Shown here: positions 1-11,089 of the stretch, piece by piece
Layout of the letters: each line of letters starts with the position of its first letter
Position numbering within the stretch: the stretch's first letter is position 1
Assembly: GCA_051453625.1 (NCBI GenBank)
Contig: JBOZIK010000001.1
Span: forward strand, 194,770,427 to 194,827,356
Length of the DNA: 56,930 nucleotides
Direction of reading: 5' to 3'
Source of the DNA: Welwitschia mirabilis
Taxonomy: Eukaryota > Gnetophyta > Gnetopsida > Welwitschiales
Translations under genes and position numbers: made by a program
The notes under the pieces: model-generated
Databases searched by the model: none
What the model was told of the DNA's origin: nothing
Seen by the model: the letters and a program-made list of their open reading frames with translations, nothing else

Positions 1-226
1 TTATAAATATTCCTCCACTAAAATAAATAATAAAAAAATAAAAGATTTGTCAAAGTACAAATAAATCCTCATTATAAAAGTCAAATCATAATCATGAAAA
101 ATCAGAAAGAAATGAATACACCATGCTGGAAAAATAATATGTCTATATAATATTAAAAGATAGTTTTTAGTACAAAAAGTATAGAAGGGGAGATACAAAA
201 TATAGTGGAAAATCACTCCCCTCATC
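1..226 (-). other. Copy A, 3' tail after the downstream ORF (partial)
   Basis: This non-coding tail lies between the end of the downstream ORF and the 3' LTR, which would lie left of position 1. It aligns with 12320-12540 in copy B and, inverted, with about 39850-40060 in copy C. A 74-codon minus-strand frame crosses it, but the matching stretch of copy C is not an open protein frame and I do not call it a gene. Confidence 0.6.
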
Positions 227-1360
227 TACGTATGATGAACTGTGGCTCAGCAGCTAGCTCAGGAGTAGGGGGAGAAGAAGGAGGATGCTCATGATTCACA
301 AGGATATAGATGTTTAGAGATATGATAATGGATCTAACTGTTTCACCATCCTAGATATGAACTGACTAGAGAATATGTACAATCACACTCTACTAAATAG
401 AAACAATGCATTGACGCACGTCCACCATTTGGTCCTCCATGTGTTGTACTCTTTTCTCAATCGATAGGATCCATTGCTCAACTGTCTACTCAAAGGTCTG
501 GATCCTATGATCGAGTGCCTAAATACCTCTATTCATGAAACCTTTGATGGTCTTGGTGGTCTCATCCAAGAGAGCCTAAGTCTGCTCTAGAGAAGCTCCA
601 ACTGCAAGTCTCTATACTTGAGGTTTCTCTACCTCTCTTAGTACTTATATACCCATGTCCCATAAGTAGCAAGCAGATGTCTAAATGTGTGAGATGCACT
701 ACTCATACATGGGCTCTAGTATTCCAAATAGTCTGAAAAGAGCTATGACAATGCATGGATAACCTAGTATCTATAAGTGTCATGCATCTATCATGGACCT
801 AAGTCTCCTCCATATAAAAGTAGGTAAGTCCATCTACTCCCCCTAATGAAAAGCTACCAGAATCTGTAGATGCACCACCATGACATAACTTTCATGAAAT
901 GATAGACTGATGTTATGAATCAGTCCTTTTTGTAGTACTTTATAAGTGGGAGTCAGCTAGAAAACATTTAGCCCCCGTCGATCAGTCATCAAGTCAATTG
1001 ATATGTCTAAAATAGTACCATAGGCTTAACGCTCTTCTGTCCCATAAGCTGAATGGAGGTGCATAATCTCAAGTCCTCTAAGATCTATAATAATTGCAAT
1101 GTAAGATGAGGAATAGCTATCTCATGGTCTCAAATAAATGTAACTATCATATCCTGAAGCTGACCACGAGCATGATGTCGCTTCTTTATATGCATGGTAT
1201 CATATAATTCTCTCGTCTCTGATGCATAATAAAAACCATGCACATCTATAATCTAATGAAGCCTTAAATCTATCAATATCTGATCTACCTCAGGCTCTAT
1301 GTAATGCATAAAGTCTCTAAAATATCACTTAACATGGATACTAGTAGTCTAATACTCAAA
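227..1360 (-). pseudogene. Downstream ORF (aORF) of copy A, decayed
   Basis: One minus-strand frame can be followed from about 1340 to 227 with roughly two dozen stops. It begins near FRDFMHYIEPEVDQ, passes a block with TPTYKVLQKGLIHNI, then a heptad-like stretch (RIQTFE..VEQWILSIEKRV) that may be a coiled coil, and ends in a Pro-rich tail (HPPSSPPTPEL) before stops at a GAGGGGAGTGA tract. Stops fall mostly where Gln, Arg or Trp would fit (TAG, TAA, TGA). The N-terminus is lost in the gap at 1361-1616; copy B keeps it. Athila/Tat-type elements often carry an extra ORF downstream of integrase, and its function is not established. The polarity and position after IN fit that class. I recognise no catalytic domain. 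Confidence 0.6.
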
Positions 1361-1616
1361 NNNNNNNNNNNNNNNNNNNNNNNNNNNNNNNNNNNNNNNN
1401 NNNNNNNNNNNNNNNNNNNNNNNNNNNNNNNNNNNNNNNNNNNNNNNNNNNNNNNNNNNNNNNNNNNNNNNNNNNNNNNNNNNNNNNNNNNNNNNNNNNN
1501 NNNNNNNNNNNNNNNNNNNNNNNNNNNNNNNNNNNNNNNNNNNNNNNNNNNNNNNNNNNNNNNNNNNNNNNNNNNNNNNNNNNNNNNNNNNNNNNNNNNN
1601 NNNNNNNNNNNNNNNN
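1361..1616. other. Assembly gap (256 N)
   Basis: The gap hides the N-terminal part of the copy A downstream ORF. The matching interval in copy B (about 13680-13927) is about 247 bp, so the gap size is realistic. Confidence 0.9.
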
Positions 1617-3196
1617 CTTAAAGGATGTAATGCATCCTGAATTTTCTAAATGTAAGAGAAAAATGGAGAAAAATGTGAAAAATGCAAAAACTAAATTTTT
1701 AGTAGGCCCCACATGAAGTGAAAACTTGAAGTTCTCAAATGAAAAATCTAATTTGATAAACTCATAGAACACGTCGATCTAATCAATTTTGCCTAAATGA
1801 CCACTACATTTTGACCTATGGTTTCCAAGAAATGAGTGTGAAAAGTGAAAACCTGAAAGTACTTCATAATATGCAAAAATGATTAACTCAAAAAATACAC
1901 AGTGAAATTCAAATACATAATTCTCAAAATGAATAACGCGAAAAATTGAATGACATACATCAAAACTGCATGTCGAAAGGCTAAAAAAGGGAGAAAACAA
2001 TGAAAAATAGGAGGAGAGAGAAATAGACCTCATTTTTATAAATCTAATAAAAACTCATGAATCTGGTAATGAAACTAAGAAGGACAAGTTCTAAAATGTT
2101 GGTACTAGTCAAAAAGGGATCATTATCTCTCAAAGAAATGGATAAAAATGATGAGAAAATGAGGAAAAACAGTTTGATCCATGGTTTTATTACACTGTCA
2201 TCAAGTCGCATTGTCCAAATGATAGCCCTAGGACAACTCTTAAAAAAATCAAACTGTTATCCACTCAGTGTCGTCGAGATGACCAAGTGAACTATAGGGC
2301 ATTAAAAAGATTTTTAGGAAAAAAAGGTCAGCCAAAAAAGTTAGACTCAGATATAATCATTAGATAGCAGTTCTACAAAGAAAAAGACATAAAATCACAT
2401 AGAAAACCAAGAAAACTCTAAAAACAAAAGGAAAAAGAACAAACACACACAAAATGGAAAACTATGGCTAAAGAAAATAGACTATCTAGGTTGAAACCTA
2501 TAACAAAAACTGCATGAATGTGCCTGCATAAAAAATGAAAGCATGGTAAACTTAAAACTCTATAAGCTACAAGAGAATTCATAAAGACTTAGAAATGAAA
2601 ATATGTTCTTATTAAAATTTTTCAAATGCTCTTTTAGAAAAGGATTTAATAGGATCGAATAGTAAGAAAACTACTAAATGATTAAGGTTCTATGAAAGAA
2701 TAAGAAAATGTAGAACTTTAAAACCCTAAACTTAAATACTAAAGAAAAACAAAGTGAAAACGAACATAAGGAATAAGAAGAAGATTTTTTACTTATTCTA
2801 AGTACTAACCTAGCAAACTCACAAGGAAAACATCATAATGTCACCTGAGTAAATATGCATGACAAAATGTATTAACTTCATAAAGTTTACTCGAAAAGGC
2901 AATGGTTATGACAATAGTCAAAGATTTAAGTATATAGAATAATGAATGTCAAAATCAAAAGTTACTTAGAAATAAACTCACTTGATCTCATCCTACAAAC
3001 TCACCCGAATCTCCAAAAGTAAAATGACCAAGTGGGAATACTAAGAGTTTCTAAAACAAGTAATGCCCCTGATGATACCAGAAATACCACTAATCTCTAA
3101 ACTTAAGATTTATTTTTTTCCATGATGAGGGAAGTGCAATCACTATTAGAGAAGTAAGAACCCATGAAGCATGGACAACTGACCCCCCAGTGGAGT
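1617..3196 (-). other. Copy A, non-coding block between integrase and the downstream ORF
   Basis: This aligns with 13930-15590 of copy B and, inverted, with about 36850-38560 of copy C. No frame stays open in all three. It carries copies of the dyad motif near 2197-2226 and 2254-2290, the second with CpGs (TGTCGTCGAGATGACC). The end near 3130-3196 holds a stretch conserved in all three copies (GGGAACTCCACT..GGGGG on the minus strand). A long conserved spacer after integrase is expected for elements with an extra 3' ORF. Confidence 0.6.
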
Positions 3197-3926
3197 NNNN
3201 NNNNNNNNNNNNNNNNNNNNNNNNNNNNNNNNNNNNNNNNNNNNNNNNNNNNNNNNNNNNNNNNNNNNNNNNNNNNNNNNNNNNNNNNNNNNNNNNNNNN
3301 NNNNNNNNNNNNNNNNNNNNNNNNNNNNNNNNNNNNNNNNNNNNNNNNNNNNNNNNNNNNNNNNNNNNNNNNNNNNNNNNNNNNNNNNNNNNNNNNNNNN
3401 NNNNNNNNNNNNNNNNNNNNNNNNNNNNNNNNNNNNNNNNNNNNNNNNNNNNNNNNNNNNNNNNNNNNNNNNNNNNNNNNNNNNNNNNNNNNNNNNNNNN
3501 NNNNNNNNNNNNNNNNNNNNNNNNNNNNNNNNNNNNNNNNNNNNNNNNNNNNNNNNNNNNNNNNNNNNNNNNNNNNNNNNNNNNNNNNNNNNNNNNNNNN
3601 NNNNNNNNNNNNNNNNNNNNNNNNNNNNNNNNNNNNNNNNNNNNNNNNNNNNNNNNNNNNNNNNNNNNNNNNNNNNNNNNNNNNNNNNNNNNNNNNNNNN
3701 NNNNNNNNNNNNNNNNNNNNNNNNNNNNNNNNNNNNNNNNNNNNNNNNNNNNNNNNNNNNNNNNNNNNNNNNNNNNNNNNNNNNNNNNNNNNNNNNNNNN
3801 NNNNNNNNNNNNNNNNNNNNNNNNNNNNNNNNNNNNNNNNNNNNNNNNNNNNNNNNNNNNNNNNNNNNNNNNNNNNNNNNNNNNNNNNNNNNNNNNNNNN
3901 NNNNNNNNNNNNNNNNNNNNNNNNNN
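3197..3926. other. Assembly gap (730 N)
   Basis: By comparison with copy B (about 15595-15860) only about 270 bp of element sequence is expected here, so the gap may be over-sized or may hold an insertion. The polypurine tract seen in B and C would fall here. Confidence 0.8.
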
Positions 3927-4123
3927 AAAAAAAGGCATCTTCCTTCAAATGAAGTCCATAGACATGGGAATGTCTTAAGATTGGGTGAATCCAATCTTAC
4001 CACCTATAAATACTCAAGTATAAAACTAATCATGAAACTTCATAAAGTAATACACAAGTCAAGTTTCAAAGATGATTAAGTAATATCATAATATTTAATC
4101 AAAGGAATAGGCTAACAAAGAAC

Positions 4124-5590
4124 TCAGACAATGATAACAAGGAAGTCCTCCTCAATGAGGGGAACCTCCAAAACAAGTGCTGTTATTATGTTCANNNNNN
4201 NNNNNNNNNNNNNNNNNNNNNNNNNNNNNNNNNNNNNNNNNNNNNNNNNNNNNNNNNNNNNNNNNNNNNNNNNNNNNNNNNNNNNNNNNNNNNNAAGAAG
4301 GAAGTCCTCCTCAATGAGGGGAACCTCCAAAACAAGTGCTTTTATTATGTTCACAGTTGCATCTAAATATCCCTCATATAATTTTAACCATTTCCCATTA
4401 ACTTTCTAAATCTCTTTAGTATCTAAATCTAAAATTTTAACTAAGTTATTAAGATGTACTTCCTCTACAAGATAAGAACCTAACCATTTAGAGATCAACT
4501 TGTTATTCAAAAGATGGACTCTAGTATTATATAATAAGATAAGTTGACTAGGTTCAAGCTTTTTTATGAAAAATCTTTTTATCATGTTTGAACTTTACTT
4601 GGGCTTTATGAATTAATTGACAAGGTATGGCACGAGTTTTTTTTCATCAAGATGACCCAACTTGGCTAATTTATAATTTAAGATTTTTATCAAAATCTAT
4701 AAGATTAAGTTGATGAGATGCATGATAAGAATTATAATACACATCAACCAGTAATACACAAACTTTACTGTTTATAATTTTGTAAGGGGAAAAACTAATA
4801 TAAGTATGTCAAGTAGTATAGTAAGCCCAAAGTACATTATTAAGTTTATAAGCCCAAAACTTTTTATTAATAGAGACAAATTTTTGTAACATTTTCTTTA
4901 TTTCTCTATTGGCATTTTTAGCCTGTCTATTAGTTTGAGGATGATAAGCAAAAATTACTCTATGTTCTATACCAATAGATAGAAGAAGTTTTTTAAAATT
5001 TTAATTAATGAAATAACTATCTGATTACTAATGATAACTCTAGGAAAACCAAATCTCTAAAAGATATGAGTTATAAGAAAATGGCAGATATTTTGGGCAT
5101 TATTTAAATAAGTTAGTATGACTTCAACCCATTTAATCACATAATCCACAATCACTAAGATGTAAATTTTATCAAAAGAAAGTGGATGAATATGGCCTAT
5201 GAAATCAATACCTCAATAATAAAAAGGCTCACACTCAAGAATAGGTTTAAGGGACATCTCCTATGAATGAAAAAGACTATCATAATGCTAACAAAGATCA
5301 CACCTTCTAGCAAAATCAAATGAATCATGAAAAAGAGAAGGCCAATGAAAACCAAAATGGAGGATTTTCATTCTAGTTTTATGTTTACTAAAATGTCCTT
5401 CACAAATACCATCATGACAAATATGAAGGATCTTAGATATCTCCTAATCAGGCATACATTGTCTCATGATCTTTTCACCTATGAGACAAATGTAGTTCAA
5501 TCTATTCATAGTTGCCTATCCTATGGAGAAAAGATTTGCATTTTTTATAGCTCTACTGTTGTGGTGTTTTCATGGTTATAAGATAATTAA
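4124..5590 (-). pseudogene. Integrase of copy A, decayed
   Basis: The zinc-binding HHCC region lies near 5390-5530 and the catalytic core near 4880-5230. Minus-strand frames read GIDFIG (first catalytic Asp present), VDYVIKWVEV, FGFPRVIIS then N where the second catalytic Asp is expected, and AYHPQTNRQAKNANREIKK. In the usual GQAE-x-SNREI block the catalytic Glu follows QA; here it is Lys. So two of three catalytic residues are lost. The C-terminus ends near VLEVPLIEEDF at 4130-4190. A 100-N gap at 4195-4294 is flanked by the same roughly 60 bp twice, an assembly artefact rather than a gene duplication. Frameshifts and stops are many. In live elements this enzyme would insert the cDNA into host DNA. 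Confidence 0.8.
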
Positions 5591-6410
5591 CAATGTCAAC
5601 ATACCATAGAGGAGGATGAGAAGAAGACATAGTGAAAAGCTACTCATTAGGAAAGGAATCATTAATGATAGTATCATCTAGAGGAGAAAGAAGTAAAGAT
5701 AAATGATCGACAATAGAATTATCCTTTTCTACTTTATTTGTGATGATCAAGTTAAACTCTTGCATAATAAGGATTCATCTAATCAAATAGGCACTAGAAT
5801 CTTTCTTGGTCATAAGGTAATGAATGATAGCATAGTCATTGTAAACATTGGTATGAAAGCCCAAAAGATAATGTCTAAGAGAATCAAGGTAAAAGATAAT
5901 GGCTAGCATTGTTTTTTCTTTAGTATAGTTCATTTGAGATCTAGATAAAGATTTGTTATGGTAGGATATAACTTTAAAATAATTCCTATATTTCTAATAA
6001 AGAATCCCACCCCCAGCAAAGTTACTTGCNNNNNNNNNNNNNNNNNNNNNNNNNNNNNNNNNNNNNNNNNNNNNNNNNNNNNNNNNNNNNNNNNNNNNNN
6101 NNNNNNNNNNNNNNNNNNNNNNNNNNNNNGTAGGATATAACTTTAAAATAATTCCTATATGGCTAATGGAGAATCCCAGCCCCAGCAAAGTTACTTGCAT
6201 CACACACAAGTTGAAAATTAAGTTCCCAATTAGGTCTTATTACTATAAGATCATAAAACAATTTACGTTTAAGCCTATCAAAAGTAAGTTGAAAAGATTT
6301 ATTGCATTCAAATTTTACTTCTTTCTCTAGTAATGAGTTAAGGGGTTTATAGATAGTAGCATAATCACAAATGAACTAATGATAAAATCCACAATGACCA
6401 AGAAAAGATC
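5591..6410 (-). pseudogene. RNase H region of copy A, decayed
   Basis: This lies between RT and IN. The 5' side corresponds to the connection after RT; the 3' end reads INDSFPNE, then LFTMSSSHPPLWYVDIVNYL, the linker that joins RNase H to the integrase zinc finger in Athila/Tat-type Pol. A 100-N gap at 6030-6129 has the same roughly 70 bp on both sides (5963-6029 and 6130-6199), again an unmerged contig overlap. No intact RNase H catalytic set can be read. RNase H would remove the RNA strand during reverse transcription. Confidence 0.7.
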
Positions 6411-7140
6411 AAACCTATTTAACATTTTTGGGGGAACTAAGATTTTGAACAATACCAAATTTAGAAGCATCCATTCTAATCCCCTCCTGAGAGATATGGT
6501 GACCTAAAATAATGCCACTCTCTACAAGAAAAGGGCTCTTTTCCCAACTGAAGTGAAGGCCACTAGAAATGCAACAGTCTAAGAATTTCTCTAAATGATT
6601 AAAGATTTGTTCAAAAGTTTTAGCATAAATAGAGAAGNNNNNNNNNNNNNNNNNNNNNNNNNNNNNNNNNNNATCAGAAAAGATACCCATTATAGCATGT
6701 TGAAAAGTACTGGAAGCATTAAAAATTCTGAAAATCATATGTCTAAAAGTAAAAGTATTGAAAGAAGGAGTAAAAGTAATTTTGTCTTTATCCTCACTAC
6801 AATGCAAACCTAGTTGTAATCGCATAACCGTTAAGAAAACATAAAAATATGACCCTGAATCCTATCAAAAGTATGATCAAGAAAAGACAAAGGATAGTGG
6901 GTTTTTTTTCAGTTACCTTATTTAGTTTTCAAAAGTCTATGCACATGCACCATTTCCCCTCCTTTTTAGGAACTACCATCAAGGGACTAACCCACTCACT
7001 ATCAGTAATGGAGTAAATAATTCTAGCATCCATTATTCTAATTATTTCATCTTTTACAATTTGTTTAAAGGCTAGATTAAGTCTACTTGAGATTTCCTCA
7101 CAAGTTTAGCATTTTCTTTAAGATAGATTTTATGTTACAC
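6411..7140 (-). pseudogene. Reverse transcriptase of copy A, decayed
   Basis: The longest open part (6415-6825) reads FTPSFNTFTFRHMIFRIFNA, then a MGIFSD block, FSIYAKTFEQIF, and a thumb-side block GIILGHHISQEGIRMD, all typical of Ty3/gypsy RT. The catalytic F-M-D-[DE] box falls in a 34-N gap (6639-6672). The last readable base before FSIY is C, which fits an Asp codon but not Glu, unlike copies B and C. Upstream, near 6960-7010, the fingers region with S-P-L-M-V-V-P-K-K can be seen, interrupted. RT would copy the element RNA into DNA. Confidence 0.82.
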
Positions 7141-8330
7141 AATAGAAGTAGGTATGTCTATCAAATTGTTATGGGATCAAGCAAATGCATTTACCTTAGA
7201 TTACAAAAGATAGATGAGACTCGATTCTTGTTGAGGATTCAAGTTTTTATTGGTAATCAATGATTTGTTTAGGTTATTATTCAAGAAAATGTATTTCAGT
7301 TCACTATCTAAAGGTTTTAGATTCAAGTTAAGCTCAAATTCTTAGTTTCTAGAAAATTCTCAGAAGAGCAAACTATCATCTCAGATTGTCATCCAAAATG
7401 TTAGTAGTGGACAACCAACCTTAAAATAAGAAATATTTGGTTTTTTAAGTTCTTATACTTTTGTATAGTTGATAGACTTAGACTCTCTAGTCTCTAAATT
7501 AGAAAAACTTAGTTATCAGATGGTCAAGCGTAAATTAATCATTAAAAACATACAAGTAGTCTACTTTCAATTTATTATTAAACAGGATTGGTTCGTGAAG
7601 CATGAACCATCTTTCCTCAAGTGGATGATGCTATAAAAATAGAGTTGACTAATTTCTTCCTTCATACTTAAATCATCACCTAAATATTTTTTTGCCACAT
7701 CAAAAACTCTTATTGAAAATTGTTTATTCCTAAAATGATGCTTCATCAATNNNNNNNNNNNNNNNNNNNNNNNNNNNNNNNNNNNNNNNNNNNNNNNNNN
7801 NNNNNNNNNNNNNNNNNNNNNNNNNNNNNNNNNNNNNNNNNNNNNNNNNNAATGTATTTTAGTCCACTATGTAAAGGTTTTAGGTTTAAGTTTAAACTTA
7901 AATTTTGAGTTTCTAGAAAATTTATAGGATAATAGGCTATCGTCTCAGATTATCATCTGGATGTTAGTAGTGGACGACTATCCTTAAAATAAGAAGTCTT
8001 AGGTCTGTTAATTTCTTGGACTTTTGCATAGTTTGCAGACTTAGACTCTTTACTCTCTAGATCAAAAAACTTAATCATTAGATGGTAGAACTCAAGTTAA
8101 TCATCAAAAACATATAGGTAGTCTAGTTCTAATTTATTATCAAACAAAGTTAGTTCCTAAGGCATAGACCCTTTTTCCTTAAGTGGGTAGTGCTGTAAAA
8201 ATAGAGTTGGCCTAATTTGTTTCTCCACACTAAAATCCTTATCTAAATCTTTTTTGGCTACATAAAAAACCCTTATTGAAAATTTTTCACTCCCAAAATA
8301 ACACTTTATTAATCTGCTTCTTTTATCTAT
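7141..8330 (-). pseudogene. Pol linker between protease and RT of copy A, duplicated around a gap
   Basis: The region joins PR to RT and holds the stretch leading to the H-K-I-Y-L start of RT. The segment 7285-7750 and the segment 7851-8330 are two versions of the same linker on either side of a 100-N gap (7751-7850). Copy B has only one (about 18894-19350), and 7285-7750 is visibly closer to copy B than to its neighbour 7851-8330. This is therefore probably a misjoin of two element copies, or a recombinant, not a normal gene structure. A dyad-motif relic (GTCATC..GTGGAC) occurs in both versions, near 7395-7418 and 7950-7975. Confidence 0.6.
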
Positions 8331-8760
8331 GATACATTGAACTGTTGTAAAAAAAGCTTTACCTAGAAGTAAAGGATATCCATCATGATGCTCAACTTCT
8401 AAAATAACTACATTAATGGGGTAAAAACCTTCTTCTATCTGAATGACTAAGTCCTTGATCTCACGTAACTATTTCTTCACAGAAGTATTAGCTAATTCTA
8501 AGATAATTCATATAGGTTCTACTCTTTCTTTCAAATCAAATCATTGATAAATGTGCAAGAGCATAATGTTGACACTAGCTTTAATATCTATTAAGGCTTT
8601 TTTTATCCTTTGGTTTTCATCTAAAGTGACACTTATAGTTGCTGCCCCTAGATCTTTAAACTTTGAACATTTTTAACAAATCAAATTGCTAACGAATTGA
8701 GCTAGGAAGACTTTATTATGGATGTTCATTTTTATTTTCCTCTTATGTCTTTCCATATCT
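8331..8760 (-). pseudogene. Aspartic protease (retropepsin) of copy A, decayed
   Basis: Near 8570-8600 the minus strand reads ALIDIKASVNIM, where the retropepsin active-site triad Asp-x-Gly is expected; the Asp remains and the Gly has become Lys (AAA). Residues downstream give L-HIYQ and a flap-side region with stops. The enzyme would process Gag-Pol. Copy B and copy C keep D-I-G at this place, so the Gly loss is private to this copy. Confidence 0.75.
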
Positions 8761-8816
8761 TAGAATATCCTAAATTTTTCTTGTAAAAGTTTTTAAAAAG
8801 GTACTCACATTTTGCA

Positions 8817-10500
8817 TTAAAGATTCCAAATGATCATAAAAAATGGATTTGTATTAAGCCTATTAAGCCATGGAGTAGTAGGTTTCTTTTGTGAAGTATC
8901 TTTCTTTTTGTTACTTAATGAATAAGGCAAAGAATGGTTTTCTAAGATTTCTATGTCATCTCCCTCATCATTTTTATTACATGATGATATTGAAGCCTCA
9001 TAGGTAGGAGGAGTTGTATCATTTTTACTTCTTATCATATCTTACAATCTTTTTTTACTTTGTTAGGGTTCAGTAAAGGTTGAGTGGCAAGAAGCCCTTA
9101 TGGGATTTGGTTGGTAAGCATAGTTTGTTATAAAATGCTCACAAGGTTTTCTATGTTGGTGCTTATCTTTTCTTGTGTTTTTCTTAACTTGTTAATGGAT
9201 TTCCTAAGAGGAACACTATGGTTTTGGGAGTTGGATGGGCTTGCTAAGTTGTTTGAGTTATTGTTCAAAATTTTGAGTTCTCAAATCTATTTCTAAAAGG
9301 TTGGAAGTTAGGAAGATATGTTTGAAAATTTCTAGAGTTTATTTTTTCACTCATTCTATATTGAAAATTGTTGTGATTTTGGACTTGTCTTTGGTTGTGA
9401 TTTTGGTCATAGTTTAAAGGTTTTTGATTAAAGACACAAACTTCCTCTTAGATTTACTCTTTATAAGTAGGAAGCAAGAGACAATTTTTGGTAACATGAT
9501 AACTATCTTCACATAAATCACAGGTTGAAACTACAACTTCACTTTTTTTGGTTACCACCATAGCATTAAAGATCATTTGGGTGTATTTTTCTAAGATGTA
9601 GGTGAAATACTTAATAAAATTAGTTGGTTCATTTTTAGTTCTTATTTCATTCTTCTCATATTTTACCTATTTTAGATCTTTAATGATTTAGTCTTCAATT
9701 TGGTTTTTTCTAGGTGAGGGTTTAGGCAATGATTAACTCACTTCTACTAAATCTTCCAACATGTTCTAAGCATCATCTAGGGTTTGGTTCAACAAGTTGC
9801 CTCCACATGAAAAATATACAAGTTTCTTTGTATGACTGTTTAATCCACTGTAAAAATAATAAACTAGTTCTACCTGTAAAAAGGCATCTATAAGGTTTGA
9901 ATTTAAGGAAATAAAGAATCTCTCATAGGAAAAGGCATAATTTTTATTAAGCATTTGTTGGAAGTTGACGATTTCTTTCTTACACTTCTATATGATGGTT
10001 TCACTCATAAATCTCTTAATAAAGGCTTCTTGAACTTGAATTCAAGATTTTAGAGTCTTGTGGGACACCGTTCTAAGCCATAATTTTACTTTATCTCTCA
10101 AAGTAATGGGGAAGATGACTATGTAGGTTCTATCAATTATACATTTTTTACCATTTTTGAAAGTAAGAACAAATTGTTCTATATCAATGATGTGTTGCAA
10201 AGGATCTTCATCGGGTTCTCCAATGAAAGTAAAATATGCATTTAGGTTACCTAGTTCTATATCATTACTAGGAGGTAAGTTAAAAGGAGTTTGGATTTTA
10301 TATTTCTTATTTACTATGAGATCTCTAAGAGAGATACTAGCATTGGTACAAGATGAAGTGGTAGCAGGGGTTCCAATGATAAGGGTGGATTTGATAAGAC
10401 ATGTTACTTAAGCTTTTGGAATGAAGTAGACATGGTAGCAAAATCAATCTCTGTAGAAATGAAAGTAGAAATTGTAGGAATTTCAAAATCTTATGTATCT
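8817..10500 (-). pseudogene. Gag of copy A, decayed, with intact CCHC zinc knuckle
   Basis: Gag runs from about 10500 to 9040, followed by the Gag-PR junction (8817-9038). The core shows YERFFISLNSNLIDAF, then VYYFYSGLNSHTKKLVYF and GGNLLNQTLDDA, the pattern of Athila/Tat-type gag. At 9481-9522 it reads CDLCEDSYHVTKNC, a complete C-x2-C-x4-H-x4-C nucleic-acid-binding knuckle; it is the only one of the three related copies to keep it. Frameshifts and stops interrupt the rest. Gag would form the particle and bind the RNA. Confidence 0.78.
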
Positions 10501-11068
10501 TTACTATTTTTACCTATTTTAATTTTTAAATTTATTAAAACTTCTCTAATATTTTTAGCAATTAATAGCCATCTCTTTAGTATTTTTCTTTTTTACTAGA
10601 TTTTATCATTCATGATCAGTCTTGGATGTACGAAATATTTTACTTATCATCATTTAGATAATACCCTGGATGATAGTAAACATAGAAACCACAAAAAATT
10701 TAAAAGAAGAAAACAAAAATAAAAGACTGACTTTGACAAAAAATTCAGAAAATAGACTGTCATCCACCTGAGTCATCTAAACGATCAAGGAAATAATAGA
10801 AAAAACCCTAAATTTTTTTAACAGAAAAATAAAATAGAAAACTTATAGCATAGAGGCCATCATCGTCGCTCATCATTTGGATAATAAAGTAGATGATAGA
10901 CTTTTATTATAGAATAGAAAATAGTCTTTAATATAAAAAACAAAAAAACTAACTCTAGAAAAAGAAAAAATCTATGCTACTAGAGATACTAATACACCAC
11001 TAATACAGTAAGCATCTAAATCAAAATACTTACTCAAGCAACAAAAACACTTGAACTCTAAGTAGCCT
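10501..11068 (-). other. Copy A leader between PBS and gag
   Basis: This untranslated leader carries at least three copies of the dyad motif, near 10645-10675, 10755-10786 and 10857-10898. It has no open frame of note. It aligns with 21561-22103 in B and, inverted, with 30438-31100 in C. Confidence 0.6.
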
Positions 11069-11088
11069 TCCCCAACAAAAAGGCCAAG
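11069..11088 (-). other. Primer-binding site of copy A (tRNA-Asp type, decayed)
   Basis: The minus strand reads TTGGCCTTTTTGTTGGGGA directly after the LTR end (CA) and a TCT-type spacer. The tRNA-Asp PBS of Athila/Tat elements is TTGGCGCCGTTGCCGGGGA. Most differences are C-to-T. Confidence 0.75.
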
Positions 11089-11089
11089 A

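Noticed and set aside
1-225. 74-codon minus-strand frame as a gene after the downstream ORF
   Set aside because: It begins in the GAGGGGAGTGA tract at the end of the downstream ORF. Copy C has no stable equivalent, so it is best seen as the 3' tail.
3090-4003. Long overlapping frames of 262-285 codons on both strands
   Set aside because: They are created by the 730-N gap; almost all residues are undetermined.
5327-5906. Plus-strand frames at 5327-5581 and 5703-5906
   Set aside because: They are shadows of the minus-strand integrase and RNase H of copy A.
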